This document shows, piece after piece, positions 53,088 through 59,709 of a stretch of 59,709 bases of DNA. The translations under genes were made by a program, and so were the position numbers. The DNA is from Bifidobacterium breve. GTDB lineage: Bacteria; Myxococcota_A; UBA796; SXON01. The number at the start of each line of letters is the position of its first letter. Position 1 is the stretch's first letter. The stretch is taken from contig CALQBK020000005.1 of NCBI GenBank assembly GCA_943328795.2, positions 1-59,709 on the forward strand. Reading direction: 5' to 3'. The notes beneath the pieces were generated by a model that did no database searches, was not told the DNA's origin, and saw only the letters and a program-made list of their open reading frames with translations.

Positions 53088-53864
53088 CTACTCGACGTCC
53101 TCCTCCAGCGTGCCCTTGCCGCCGGCGATGAACTCCTGGAGGTAGCGGTTGGGGGACGCCCGCGCGTCCTCCGGCGTGCCGACGAACGAGAACCGCCGCT
53201 CGTGCAACAGCGCGATGCGATCGGTGAACGTGAAGCAGGCGTCCATGTCGTGCGTCACGACGATGCTCGTGACCTTGAGCTTCGCCTGGAGCGACAGGAT
53301 CAGCCCGTTGATACGCCGGACGTTGATCGGGTCGAGGCCGGTCGTCGGCTCGTCGTACAAGATCACGTCCGGCTCCACCGCGATCGCGCGCGCCAGGCCG
53401 ACGCGCTTTCGCATGCCGCCCGAGAGCTCGGACGGCTTCAGCTTCTGCGACCCCGGCAAGCCCACCATCTCGAGCACCTCGTCCACGCGCTCGTCCATCT
53501 TCTTCTCGTCGCCCCAGTGGTGCTCGCGGAGCGGGTACTTGATGTTCTGCGAGACCGTCAGCGAGTCGAACAGGGCCGCGCCCTGGAACAGCATCGCGAC
53601 GCGCCGCCGGATCGGCAAGAGCCCCGCTTCGCCGAGTTTTGTGACCTCGGTGCCGAACGCGGTGATGCTGCCGGCGTCCGTGCTCAAGAGCCCGATCAGC
53701 ATCTTCAACGTCACCGACTTGCCGGTGCCCGAGCCGCCGATGATCGTGATGGTCTCGCCCGGGTAGATGTCGAGCGTGCAGTCGTCGTAGATCACCTTCG
53801 AGCCGAACGCCTTCTTCACGCCTCGGAACGAGATGATCGGGTCCACGTCGTAGGGGGAGGCCAT
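53088..53864 (-). CDS. mlaF: ABC transporter ATPase, MlaF-like
   Basis: The 258-residue ATPase carries Walker A GGSGTGKS (residues 43-50), signature LSGGMRKRVGLARA, and Walker B VILYDEPTTGLDP, with RRINGLILSL and SIVVTHDMDACFTFTDRI, the characteristic MlaF/TTG2A pattern. MlaF energises phospholipid traffic between inner and outer membranes. It follows mlaE by three bases. Both genes are downstream of the lipoprotein gene and the second ABC ATPase gene; mlaD (MCE domain), mlaB and mlaC are absent from the cluster. Confidence 0.9.
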   Translation of the reverse strand: MASPYDVDPIISFRGVKKAFGSKVIYDDCTLDIYPGETITIIGGSGTGKSVTLKMLIGLLSTDAGSITAFGTEVTKLGEAGLLPIRRRVAMLFQGAALFDSLTVSQNIKYPLREHHWGDEKKMDERVDEVLEMVGLPGSQKLKPSELSGGMRKRVGLARAIAVEPDVILYDEPTTGLDPINVRRINGLILSLQAKLKVTSIVVTHDMDACFTFTDRIALLHERRFSFVGTPEDARASPNRYLQEFIAGGKGTLEEDVE

Positions 53865-53867
53865 CGT

Positions 53868-54626
53868 TTACCCGTACAGCGCGATGAAGAGCTTGGTGAG
53901 CAAGAAGTCGGACACCAGCACGCCGACGGCGCTGGCGACCACCGCGCGCGTGGTCGAGAGGCCGACGCCCTCGGTGCCGCCCGTCGTGTGCATCCCGACA
54001 AAACAGCCGGTGATCCCGATGATGTACCCGAAGAACAACGACTTCCCGAGGCCGTGCACCAGGTCGACGATGCCGAGCGTCTCGAGCACCTGCGCGTAGA
54101 AGAACTTCTGGGTGACGCCGACCTCCTGCATCGTGATGATCATGCCGCCGAAGCAGCCGATCAGGTCCGCCATCATCGTGAGCAGCGGCAGCGCGAGCAT
54201 ACAGGCCGCCACGCGGGGCACCACGAGCTTCTTCACCGGGTCCGCCCCGAGCGCCCGGATCGCGTCGATCTGCTCGGTCACCGCCATCGACCCGAGCTCG
54301 GCCGCGAACCCGGACCCGACGCGGCCGCCGACGAGCAGCGCGGTGAGCACCGGCCCGAGCTCGCGGACGATGCCGAGCGACACGAGCTTGCCCGTGTACA
54401 TGCTCGCGCCGTAGGCCTCGAGCCCCGACGAGAACTGCAGCGCCAGCACCATCCCCGTGAAGATGGCCGTGAGCGCCGTGATCGACCAGCTGCCGATGCC
54501 GCTGCTGTCGAGCTGGTAGATCATCGGCCGCAGCTCGTACGGCGGCCGCAGGAACGCGATCGTCGTCTGCCAGGTGAGCACCGCGAGGGCGCCCAGGTAC
54601 GCGAGGAAGTCGCGAAAGCCCGTCAT
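53868..54626 (-). CDS. mlaE: MlaE-family ABC transporter permease
   Basis: The permease has five to six membrane segments and the MlaE core: TGMVLALQFSSGLEAYGA, LGIVRELGPVLTALLVGGRVGSGFAAELGSM, VTEQIDAIRALGADPVKKLVVPR and GITGCFVGMHTTGGTEGVG. These are the family's diagnostic segments. MlaE forms the inner-membrane channel for phospholipid transport with MlaF. ATG 54626 overlaps the stop of the lipoprotein gene as ATGA. Length 252 is normal. Confidence 0.92.
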   Translation of the reverse strand: MTGFRDFLAYLGALAVLTWQTTIAFLRPPYELRPMIYQLDSSGIGSWSITALTAIFTGMVLALQFSSGLEAYGASMYTGKLVSLGIVRELGPVLTALLVGGRVGSGFAAELGSMAVTEQIDAIRALGADPVKKLVVPRVAACMLALPLLTMMADLIGCFGGMIITMQEVGVTQKFFYAQVLETLGIVDLVHGLGKSLFFGYIIGITGCFVGMHTTGGTEGVGLSTTRAVVASAVGVLVSDFLLTKLFIALYG

Positions 54627-55114
54627 CGGCGCGCGACGAACCCGGCGACCACCGCCTGGTAGGCGTCCCACCCCGCGTCGAACGACGCCGCGGGCGCGAG
54701 GTAGTTCAGGTCGAACGTGCAGGCGTCCTTGTTGGACACGAGGTTCGCCACCGTGACCTCGATGCCGTCCAGCACGCCCGTCGTGACGCGCAGGAGCCCC
54801 GCGCGCCCGTCCACCGTCGGGGCCTCTTCCTTCAGCGTCTTCGTGCCACGCAGCCCCGCGATCGACTCCAGCGCGAGGTCGTGCAGGCGCAGCTCCCGGT
54901 AGTGCGTGCCGCAGTTCGAGTCCGTGTAGATGCTCGCCGAGAGCTCGGCGTTGAACCACGCCCGGTCGGCACCCCCGGGGTTCACAGAGACCCAGCCGCT
55001 GCCCGGGGCGCCGGTGACGTACTTGCCCTCCATGCGCTTCGCCTCGCCCAGGCTCGACGCGCAGCCCGGGAGCAGCACGACCGCGAGGAAGAGCCGAGGG
55101 AACGAGCCGTTCAC
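54623..55114 (-). CDS. Lipoprotein in the ABC/Mla cluster
   Basis: GTG 55114 overlaps the ABC ATPase stop (GTGA). The signal VNGSFPRLFLAVVLLPGC has its lipobox cysteine at C18. The mature 145 residues (VTGAPGSGWVSVNPGGADRA, ASIYTDSNCGTHYRELRLHD, EVTVANLVSNKDACTFDLNY) form a beta-rich domain with two cysteines and a C-terminal amphipathic helix (WDAYQAVVAGFVARR). I do not recognise a family, but in a cluster with a lipid-transport permease it might act as the periplasmic or outer-membrane partner that MlaC and MlaA provide elsewhere. Both ends overlap neighbours, so its stoichiometric translation seems important. Confidence 0.8.
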   Translation of the reverse strand: MNGSFPRLFLAVVLLPGCASSLGEAKRMEGKYVTGAPGSGWVSVNPGGADRAWFNAELSASIYTDSNCGTHYRELRLHDLALESIAGLRGTKTLKEEAPTVDGRAGLLRVTTGVLDGIEVTVANLVSNKDACTFDLNYLAPAASFDAGWDAYQAVVAGFVARR

Positions 55115-55860
55115 GCTGCGGGCTCCTCGTCGCCGACGCCAGCGACGCCGGTGATGTCCAAGAACAGCTCCTCGAGCGTCTTCCCTACCGGCACGATCTC
55201 GGCCTGCGTGCCGAGCACCTGGATGCGGCCGTGGTGGATGATCGCGATGCGGTCGCACACCTCGGCCGCGACGGCCAGCGTGTGCGTCGACAAGAACACC
55301 GTGCGGCCCTCGCCGGCCAGCCGGCGGAACGTCTCCTTGATCTGCCGGGTGCCGCGCGGATCGAGCCCGACCATCGGCTCGTCGACGATCAGGAGCCGCG
55401 GGTCGTGCAACAGCGCGCTCGCGAGCGTGATCCGCTGCTTCATGCCGTGCGAGTACGACTCGATGAGCTGGTCGGCGAAGTCCCCCAGGAGCTGCTCGTC
55501 GAGCGCCTCTTGGACCCGGACGTTGAGCCCGCGCGGCCCGGACTCCGGCATCCCGTACATCTCGCCGATGAACCGCAAGAACTCCCGCGCAGTGAGCTTG
55601 TCGTAGAGGTACGGGCGGTCCGGGATGAAGCCGAGGCGCTGCCGCGCCTTCACCGGCTCCTTCACGATGTCGATCCCGTCGATCTCGATGGTCCCGGTGG
55701 TCGGGGGGAGCACCCCGCCGAGCATCCGGAGCGTCGTCGTCTTCCCCGCGCCGTTCAGGCCCAGGAAGCCGAAGACCTCTCCCGCTGCGACGTCCAAGTC
55801 CATCGGGTGGACGGCCTGGAAGGACCCGTAGCGCTTCTGGATTTGACGGGCACGGAGCAT
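55111..55860 (-). CDS. ABC transporter ATP-binding protein, ABC-2 exporter type
   Basis: The 249-residue ATPase has Walker A GLNGAGKTTT (residues 34-43), a relaxed signature SHGMKQRITLASALL, Walker B LLIVDEPMVGLDP and an H-loop FLSTHTLAVAAEVCD. The overall type (GFLGLNGAGKTTTLRML, IGEMYGM) matches ATPases of ABC-2 exporters such as NatA or YbhF rather than MlaF. Its permease is not adjacent, so the MlaE protein at 53868 or a distant membrane protein would be its partner; mixing a second ATPase with MlaF in one operon is unusual. ATG 55860 is preferred over the TTG upstream because domain similarity starts at LRARQIQKRYG. Confidence 0.88.
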   Translation of the reverse strand: MLRARQIQKRYGSFQAVHPMDLDVAAGEVFGFLGLNGAGKTTTLRMLGGVLPPTTGTIEIDGIDIVKEPVKARQRLGFIPDRPYLYDKLTAREFLRFIGEMYGMPESGPRGLNVRVQEALDEQLLGDFADQLIESYSHGMKQRITLASALLHDPRLLIVDEPMVGLDPRGTRQIKETFRRLAGEGRTVFLSTHTLAVAAEVCDRIAIIHHGRIQVLGTQAEIVPVGKTLEELFLDITGVAGVGDEEPAA

Positions 55861-55912
55861 CGGGCCGGAAGGTATCAAGAAACAGGGGGGGCCGGCGTGC
55901 TACGCAGGAGCC

Positions 55913-56968
55913 GTGCACCTGCCCGGCAGCTACCTCGTGCTGGAGACCACCAACCGGTGCTCCGTTGCCTGCGTGCACTGCAGCGTGGGGGAGGCGGACC
56001 ACCCCCACCACGACCGCACGGGGTTCGTCCCGGTGCCGCTCGTGCGCAAGCTCCTCGCCGACCTGGTCTCGGCCCGCGCTCGCTTTGACGTCTTCATCCC
56101 GTTCTGGCTCGGAGAGCCGCTGCTGCACCCGGACTTCTCGGCGATCTACCAAGAGGCGCTGCGCGCCGCCGGCGAGCACGGCGTGTTCCAGCGCGTCGAG
56201 GTCCACACCAACGCCACCCACTTGACCGCCGACCGCGTCAAGCTTGCGCTCAACCAGTCCCCGGTCCCGCAGACCTGGCACCTGACGCTGGACGCCACGA
56301 CCCCCGAGACGTGGAAGGCGATCAAGGGCCGGAGCGTGTTTTCGGACGTCGTCTCGAACGTCGAGCGGCTCGTCGCCGAGAAGGCACGGCTCCGCGCCAC
56401 CTGGCCCCGCCTCGTCTTCCAGTTCATCGTCAGCGACCGGAACGTCGCCGAGGTCCCCGCGTTCAAGGCGCAGTGGGAGTCGGCGTGCACGCGCGCCGGC
56501 TTGCCCGTGCGCACGGCCGCCCAGGACGTCCCCGGCGGCACCGACGCCGTCGTGTTCTTCCGCCAGCTCGACGCCCCCACCCCGGCCGAGCAGGAGCGCC
56601 AGAACGCCGTGTTCCGCGAGGCCATGGCGGCGCTCGGGATCCCGCTGCCGCGACCGGCCCAGTCCCCCGTCGCCATCGGCGCGAACACCGGTGTCTGCGG
56701 CTGCTTCTGGAAGAGCCCCGTGATCGGCTGGGACGGCACGCTCACCACCTGCACCCGCGACAACCGCCTGCAGAACGCGCTCGGCAACGTCGCGGAGACG
56801 GCGTTCGGCGACCTCTGGTTCGGCCCGACCGCCGGGCGCTGGCGCAAGCAGGTCGCGCGCGGGGACTACGCCGAGCTCGAGCCGTGCAAGGCCTGCTTCA
56901 TCCCCCAGTCGTCGAACTACTCCGGGGTCACCCCGGCCGAGATCGCGTCCTACAGGGGCAGCCCATGA
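55913..56968 (+). CDS. Radical SAM protein with SPASM-like C-terminus
   Basis: The radical SAM cluster motif TNRCSVACVHCS is at residues 13-24, followed by the barrel segments FIPFWLGEPLLHPDF, VEVHTNATHL and WHLTLDATTPETW. The C-terminal part has cysteines in the SPASM pattern (GVCGCFWKSPVIGWDGTLTTC, then LEPCKACFIPQ) that would bind extra [4Fe-4S] clusters. SPASM proteins modify peptides, proteins or cofactors. Start is GTG 55913, 52 bp divergent from the ABC ATPase gene. The next radical SAM gene overlaps it as ATGA, so two enzymes act in one pathway or form a pair. No obvious precursor peptide gene is between them. Confidence 0.87.
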   Translation: MHLPGSYLVLETTNRCSVACVHCSVGEADHPHHDRTGFVPVPLVRKLLADLVSARARFDVFIPFWLGEPLLHPDFSAIYQEALRAAGEHGVFQRVEVHTNATHLTADRVKLALNQSPVPQTWHLTLDATTPETWKAIKGRSVFSDVVSNVERLVAEKARLRATWPRLVFQFIVSDRNVAEVPAFKAQWESACTRAGLPVRTAAQDVPGGTDAVVFFRQLDAPTPAEQERQNAVFREAMAALGIPLPRPAQSPVAIGANTGVCGCFWKSPVIGWDGTLTTCTRDNRLQNALGNVAETAFGDLWFGPTAGRWRKQVARGDYAELEPCKACFIPQSSNYSGVTPAEIASYRGSP

Positions 56969-57981
56969 TCCCAGGCGCGGCCGCCCTCCAGGCCCGCGCG
57001 CTCGCCCGGGCGCGCCTCCGCCCCGCGCCGGGCCTGCCGGACCAGGTGCACCTCTCGGTCACCGACCGCTGCTTCTTGCCCTGCGCCCACTGCGACATCT
57101 GGAAGAACAAGACCCCGGACCTGCCCGGCGAGGCGTGGCTCGGCGTGCTCGACCAGCTCGGCGCCTGGCTCGGCAAGGCGAGCGTGAACTTCGTGGGCGG
57201 CGAGCCGCTCTTGCGGAAGGACCTGGAGACGTTGATGACCCGCGCGACGACGCTCGGGTTCGACGTGAGCTTCAACACCAACGGCTGGCTGCTCGACGAC
57301 CGGCGCGCAGACGCGCTCTCCGCCGCGGGCGCCCGCATCGCGTACCTCTCGATGGACGGGTTCTTGGCCGAGACCGTGGACCGCTCCCGCGGCCGCGCCG
57401 GCACCCACGCGAAGCTGCTCGAGGTGTGCGACCGGCTCGACAAGCGCACCAACCCCCGCGTCGTGATCGCGTGCATCTTGCACGCCGAGAACGCACACGA
57501 GATCCCCGACCTCCTGCGTTGGGTGAAGTCCCGCGGCTACGAGTTGGTCGTGCAGCCGCTCTACCAGAACTTCGGGGAGAACGCCCACGACCCAACATGG
57601 TGGCGCACCTCGACGCTCTGGCCAACGTCGCCGGACGCGTTGGCCCGCATCGACCAAGCTTTGGACGTGCTGATCGACGAGCGCACGCAATGGGGGAAAG
57701 TGTGCAACGAGGTCGCGCAGCTGCGCGCGTTCAAGAAGCACTTTCGGAGCCCCTCGGTGCCGAACGGGCAGACGTGCAAGGCCGGGCACTCGGACATCGC
57801 GTTCGACCCCGTCGGGAACGTGCGCCTGTGCTACTTCCTCGAGCCTGTCGGCAACCTAGCCGAGGGCGTACCCATCCCCGCGATGTGGAACCGGCTCGCA
57901 GCGCTGCGCCGGCGGTACGAGGTCAGCCGGTGCACGCGGAGCTGCAATCTTTTGAATTGTAATTTCGAAACCTCGGGTTGA
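56965..57981 (+). CDS. Radical SAM protein, partner of 55913-56968
   Basis: The SAM motif TDRCFLPCAHCDIW is preceded by a helical N-terminus (LQARALARARLRPAPG). Barrel segments are SVNFVGGEPLLRKDLE (GGEP motif), DVSFNTNGWLL and AYLSMDG. The C-terminal auxiliary-cluster region has cysteines in GQTCKAGHSDIAFDPVGNVRLCYF and in SRCTRSCNLLNCNFE, a SPASM/twitch-like arrangement. The length is 338 residues. The start ATG 56965 overlaps the upstream stop by four bases. The last 30 bases of coding sequence (57945-57975) are strikingly AT-rich for this genome. Function is unknown; both enzymes resemble peptide- or cofactor-modifying enzymes. Confidence 0.87.
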   Translation: MIPGAAALQARALARARLRPAPGLPDQVHLSVTDRCFLPCAHCDIWKNKTPDLPGEAWLGVLDQLGAWLGKASVNFVGGEPLLRKDLETLMTRATTLGFDVSFNTNGWLLDDRRADALSAAGARIAYLSMDGFLAETVDRSRGRAGTHAKLLEVCDRLDKRTNPRVVIACILHAENAHEIPDLLRWVKSRGYELVVQPLYQNFGENAHDPTWWRTSTLWPTSPDALARIDQALDVLIDERTQWGKVCNEVAQLRAFKKHFRSPSVPNGQTCKAGHSDIAFDPVGNVRLCYFLEPVGNLAEGVPIPAMWNRLAALRRRYEVSRCTRSCNLLNCNFETSG

Positions 57982-57994
57982 GAAGCTCCGTCCC

Positions 57995-58069
57995 GTGGAT
58001 GGGCGCCTCGCCGGTGGCGCCCTCCGCGTGATCGCAGGCTGGAAGGCGGACGACACGCTCGGTGGTTAG
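57995..58069 (+). other. Possible 24-residue small ORF downstream of the radical SAM pair
   Basis: GTG at 57995 opens a 24-codon frame ending TAG at 58069, only 13 bases after the radical SAM stop. The peptide would read VDGRLAGGALRV then IAGWKADDTLGG. There is no convincing ribosome site, and the frame overlaps a hairpin (58001-58022). I list it because small substrate peptides sit beside such enzymes, but it may be chance. Confidence 0.15.
58001..58022. terminator. GGGCGCC/GGCGCCC hairpin after the radical SAM pair
   Basis: Perfect seven-base arms with an eight-base loop lie 20 bp after the stop at 57981. There is no T run. It may end the radical SAM transcript before the ATPase gene at 58078. 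Confidence 0.4.
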
Positions 58070-58077
58070 TCCCGATC

Positions 58078-59709
58078 ATGGCCCCCAGGCTCCCACTCGG
58101 CACCTCGGACTTCGCGCAGCTTCGACGCGGTGGGGACTACTACGTCGACAAGACCGGGCTCGCGGTCGAACTGATCCGCACATCCTCGCGGGTGGTGCTG
58201 CTCCCCCGGCCGCGGCGCTTTGGCAAGACGTTGAACCTGTCGATGCTCCGATACTGGTTCGAGCGACCCATCTCCCCCGGCGCCGACGACATCGCTATGC
58301 TGTACGCCGGGCTCGATGTGGCGCGCGCCGGGGACGACGTCGCCGCCAGGTACCAGCGCCACCCCGTGATCTTCCTCACGTTCAAGGACGTGAAGAACAA
58401 GACATGGGCGACGTGCCGCGCGAACGTGTTGGCGCTTCTTCAGGATGAGGTCGTCCGCCTCAGACCCGCCTGGGGCGACGCGCCACTTGCCGACCACGAC
58501 CGCCAGTTGCTGGAGGCGCTCGCCGTGGGCACCGCCTCCGATGCTGCCCTGCAGTCTGCGCTCCGCGTCCTCTGCCGCGCCATCGCCCTCGGCACTGGCG
58601 AGGACGCCGTGCTGTTGATCGACGAGTACGACACCCCAATCCACTCGGGCTGGATTCACGGCTACTACGACGACGTCATCGAGCTATTCCGAAATCTGCT
58701 CTCGGGCGGGCTCAAGGACAACCCGCACATCTACCGCGGCGTGCTGACCGGGATCCTGCGCGTCGCGAAGGAGTCAATCTTCTCCGGGCTCAACAATGTT
58801 GACGTCCACACGCTGCTCTCCGACTCGTTCTCCCGCTGGTTCGGATTCACCGAAGGAGAGGTCCAGGCGTTGTGTGCACGGGTCGGCCCCGATGTCGATC
58901 TCGACGGAATCCGAGAGTGGTACGATGGCTACCTGATGGGCGACGAGGTCGTCTACAACCCCTGGTCGGTGCTCTCCTACCTCTCTGCCCGGAAGAACGG
59001 CTTCAAGCCCTACTGGATCAACACCGCGTCGGATGAGATCCTGCGCAAGCTGTTGATCGGCTCGGGGCTTGGGATCCAAGCGGACCTCGGCACGCTCGTG
59101 GCCGGTGGCGAGATCGAGAAGCAGGTCTCTGAGAACATCCAGCTGCGGGACCTTGGGCGAACGAGCGCAGACGTGTGGAGCTTCCTGCTGTTCTCAGGCT
59201 ACCTCAAGGCCAGCAACGTCCGGGTGGGCGACCGGACGGTGGCGAAGCTGCGGATCCCGAACCGGGAGGTCGTGCTCGGCTATCGGGCGATGTTCCTGCG
59301 TTGGCTGGACGAGGGGCTCGGCGCGGACAGCGAGGTTGGCGCGCTGTGTCAGTCGCTCCTGTCCGGCGACGAGGTGGGGTTTGAGGGCCGTCTGCAGCGC
59401 CTCGTGGTCAACTCGCTGTCCTACTTCGACGTCGGCGGACGGACGCCTGAGGCCGTCTACCAAGCGTTCCTCGTCGGGCTGCTCGTGCAGCTCGACGCTA
59501 CGCACATCGTGGACGCCAACCGCGAGGCCGGGTTCGGGCGCTACGATGTTTGCGTGCGGCCGCGGCTCAACGGTGCAGGCTCCCCCGTCGGCGCACAGCC
59601 GTCACCGACCGCGGGCCGGTCCGGGGCCGTGCTGGAGCTGAAGGTCGTGGACCCGAACCGCGAGACGTGGGAGACGGCGCTGGAGTCCGCGATGCGGCAG
59701 ATCCACGAC
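58078..59709 (+). CDS. AAA-ATPase-like / PD-(D/E)XK nuclease-family protein (DUF1703 type), 3' end outside window
   Basis: The frame runs from ATG 58078 to the window edge without a stop (544 codons). The order of motifs is that of the AAA-ATPase_like (PF09820) and PDDEXK_9 (PF08011) family. YYVDKTGL and RPRRFGKTLNLSML form the Walker A region, VLLIDEYDTPI the Walker B region, and GVLTGILRVAKESIFSGLNN, WYDGY and YNPWSVLSYL follow. The C-terminal nuclease-like part has FGRYDVCV and LELKVVDPNRETW (D...ExK). The family is widespread in anaerobes and symbionts and its role is undetermined; a mobile or defence role has been suggested. G+C is visibly lower than in the flanks, in keeping with acquisition. 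Only a short C-terminal end is missing. Confidence 0.88.
   Translation, partial: MAPRLPLGTSDFAQLRRGGDYYVDKTGLAVELIRTSSRVVLLPRPRRFGKTLNLSMLRYWFERPISPGADDIAMLYAGLDVARAGDDVAARYQRHPVIFLTFKDVKNKTWATCRANVLALLQDEVVRLRPAWGDAPLADHDRQLLEALAVGTASDAALQSALRVLCRAIALGTGEDAVLLIDEYDTPIHSGWIHGYYDDVIELFRNLLSGGLKDNPHIYRGVLTGILRVAKESIFSGLNNVDVHTLLSDSFSRWFGFTEGEVQALCARVGPDVDLDGIREWYDGYLMGDEVVYNPWSVLSYLSARKNGFKPYWINTASDEILRKLLIGSGLGIQADLGTLVAGGEIEKQVSENIQLRDLGRTSADVWSFLLFSGYLKASNVRVGDRTVAKLRIPNREVVLGYRAMFLRWLDEGLGADSEVGALCQSLLSGDEVGFEGRLQRLVVNSLSYFDVGGRTPEAVYQAFLVGLLVQLDATHIVDANREAGFGRYDVCVRPRLNGAGSPVGAQPSPTAGRSGAVLELKVVDPNRETWETALESAMRQIHD

Noticed and set aside
57995..58069. Firm call of a RiPP precursor beside the radical SAM pair
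   Set aside because: The 24-codon frame lacks a ribosome site, has no core motif of a known class and overlaps a hairpin, so it is kept only as a low-confidence possibility.

Overview
The window is uniformly GC-rich, densely coded DNA from a bacterium that most resembles Myxococcota or a related former-deltaproteobacterial lineage. The evidence is a set of exported proteins: short lipoprotein signals followed by Asp/Thr-rich linkers (24507, 42494, 51644), tandem MopE-type putative metal-binding repeats, FG-GAP-like repeats, and two C-termini of the MYXO-CTERM type (a Gly-Cys-Gly-Cys motif, a hydrophobic helix and an Arg cluster; 17323-19068 and 33447-37982). There is no rRNA, tRNA, CRISPR array, integrase or transposase that I can support. 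It reads as a chromosomal segment in which core metabolic genes alternate with lineage-specific surface proteins.

1-9.5 kb: an unrecognised partial gene, an LCM-type methyltransferase, an acyl desaturase with a palindrome-rich promoter, adenosine deaminase, an amidohydrolase broken by one frameshift, a B12-binding radical SAM enzyme, and a PnuC/NadR pair for nicotinamide riboside uptake and NAD synthesis. 9.5-16.5 kb: a pentapeptide-repeat protein fused translationally to the E1 subunit of 2-oxoglutarate dehydrogenase, a 35-bp palindromic repeat, an AmpG-like transporter, an M1-like metallopeptidase lipoprotein and an SGNH hydrolase. 16.5-28.5 kb: a LysR gene missing its DNA-binding start, beside a 22-bp perfect palindrome; a MYXO-CTERM phosphodiester glycosidase; a crotonase; an outer-membrane DUF481-like protein; several lipoproteins; and a Kelch-like lipoprotein broken by two frameshifts.

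28.5-38 kb (minus strand): gpmI, ltaE, a peptidase C26 amidotransferase and a CapA-like protein, three of the four joined by 4-bp overlaps, downstream of a 1511-residue repeat protein with a sorting signal but no signal peptide. 38-49.4 kb: a sigma-54 activator divergent from a TauE/SafE permease, a NUDIX hydrolase, a polyprenyl diphosphate synthase with lipoprotein neighbours, a 51-bp tandem array, a second B12 radical SAM enzyme, a large membrane protein coupled to a TetR regulator, and a divergent His-box membrane oxygenase. 49.4-59.7 kb: an orphan molybdenum hydroxylase large subunit, a repeat lipoprotein, and a four-gene ABC/MlaE/MlaF lipid-transport cassette divergent from two overlapping radical SAM genes. 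The window ends inside an AAA-ATPase/PD-(D/E)XK gene.

Translational coupling is very common: ATGA, GTGA or TGATG overlaps occur at 8828, 10117, 29948, 31772, 41880, 43393, 47849, 54623, 55111 and 56965, and these define most of the operons. All three frameshifts are single-base events, two of them in four-base homopolymers, so sequencing error must be excluded before calling gene decay.
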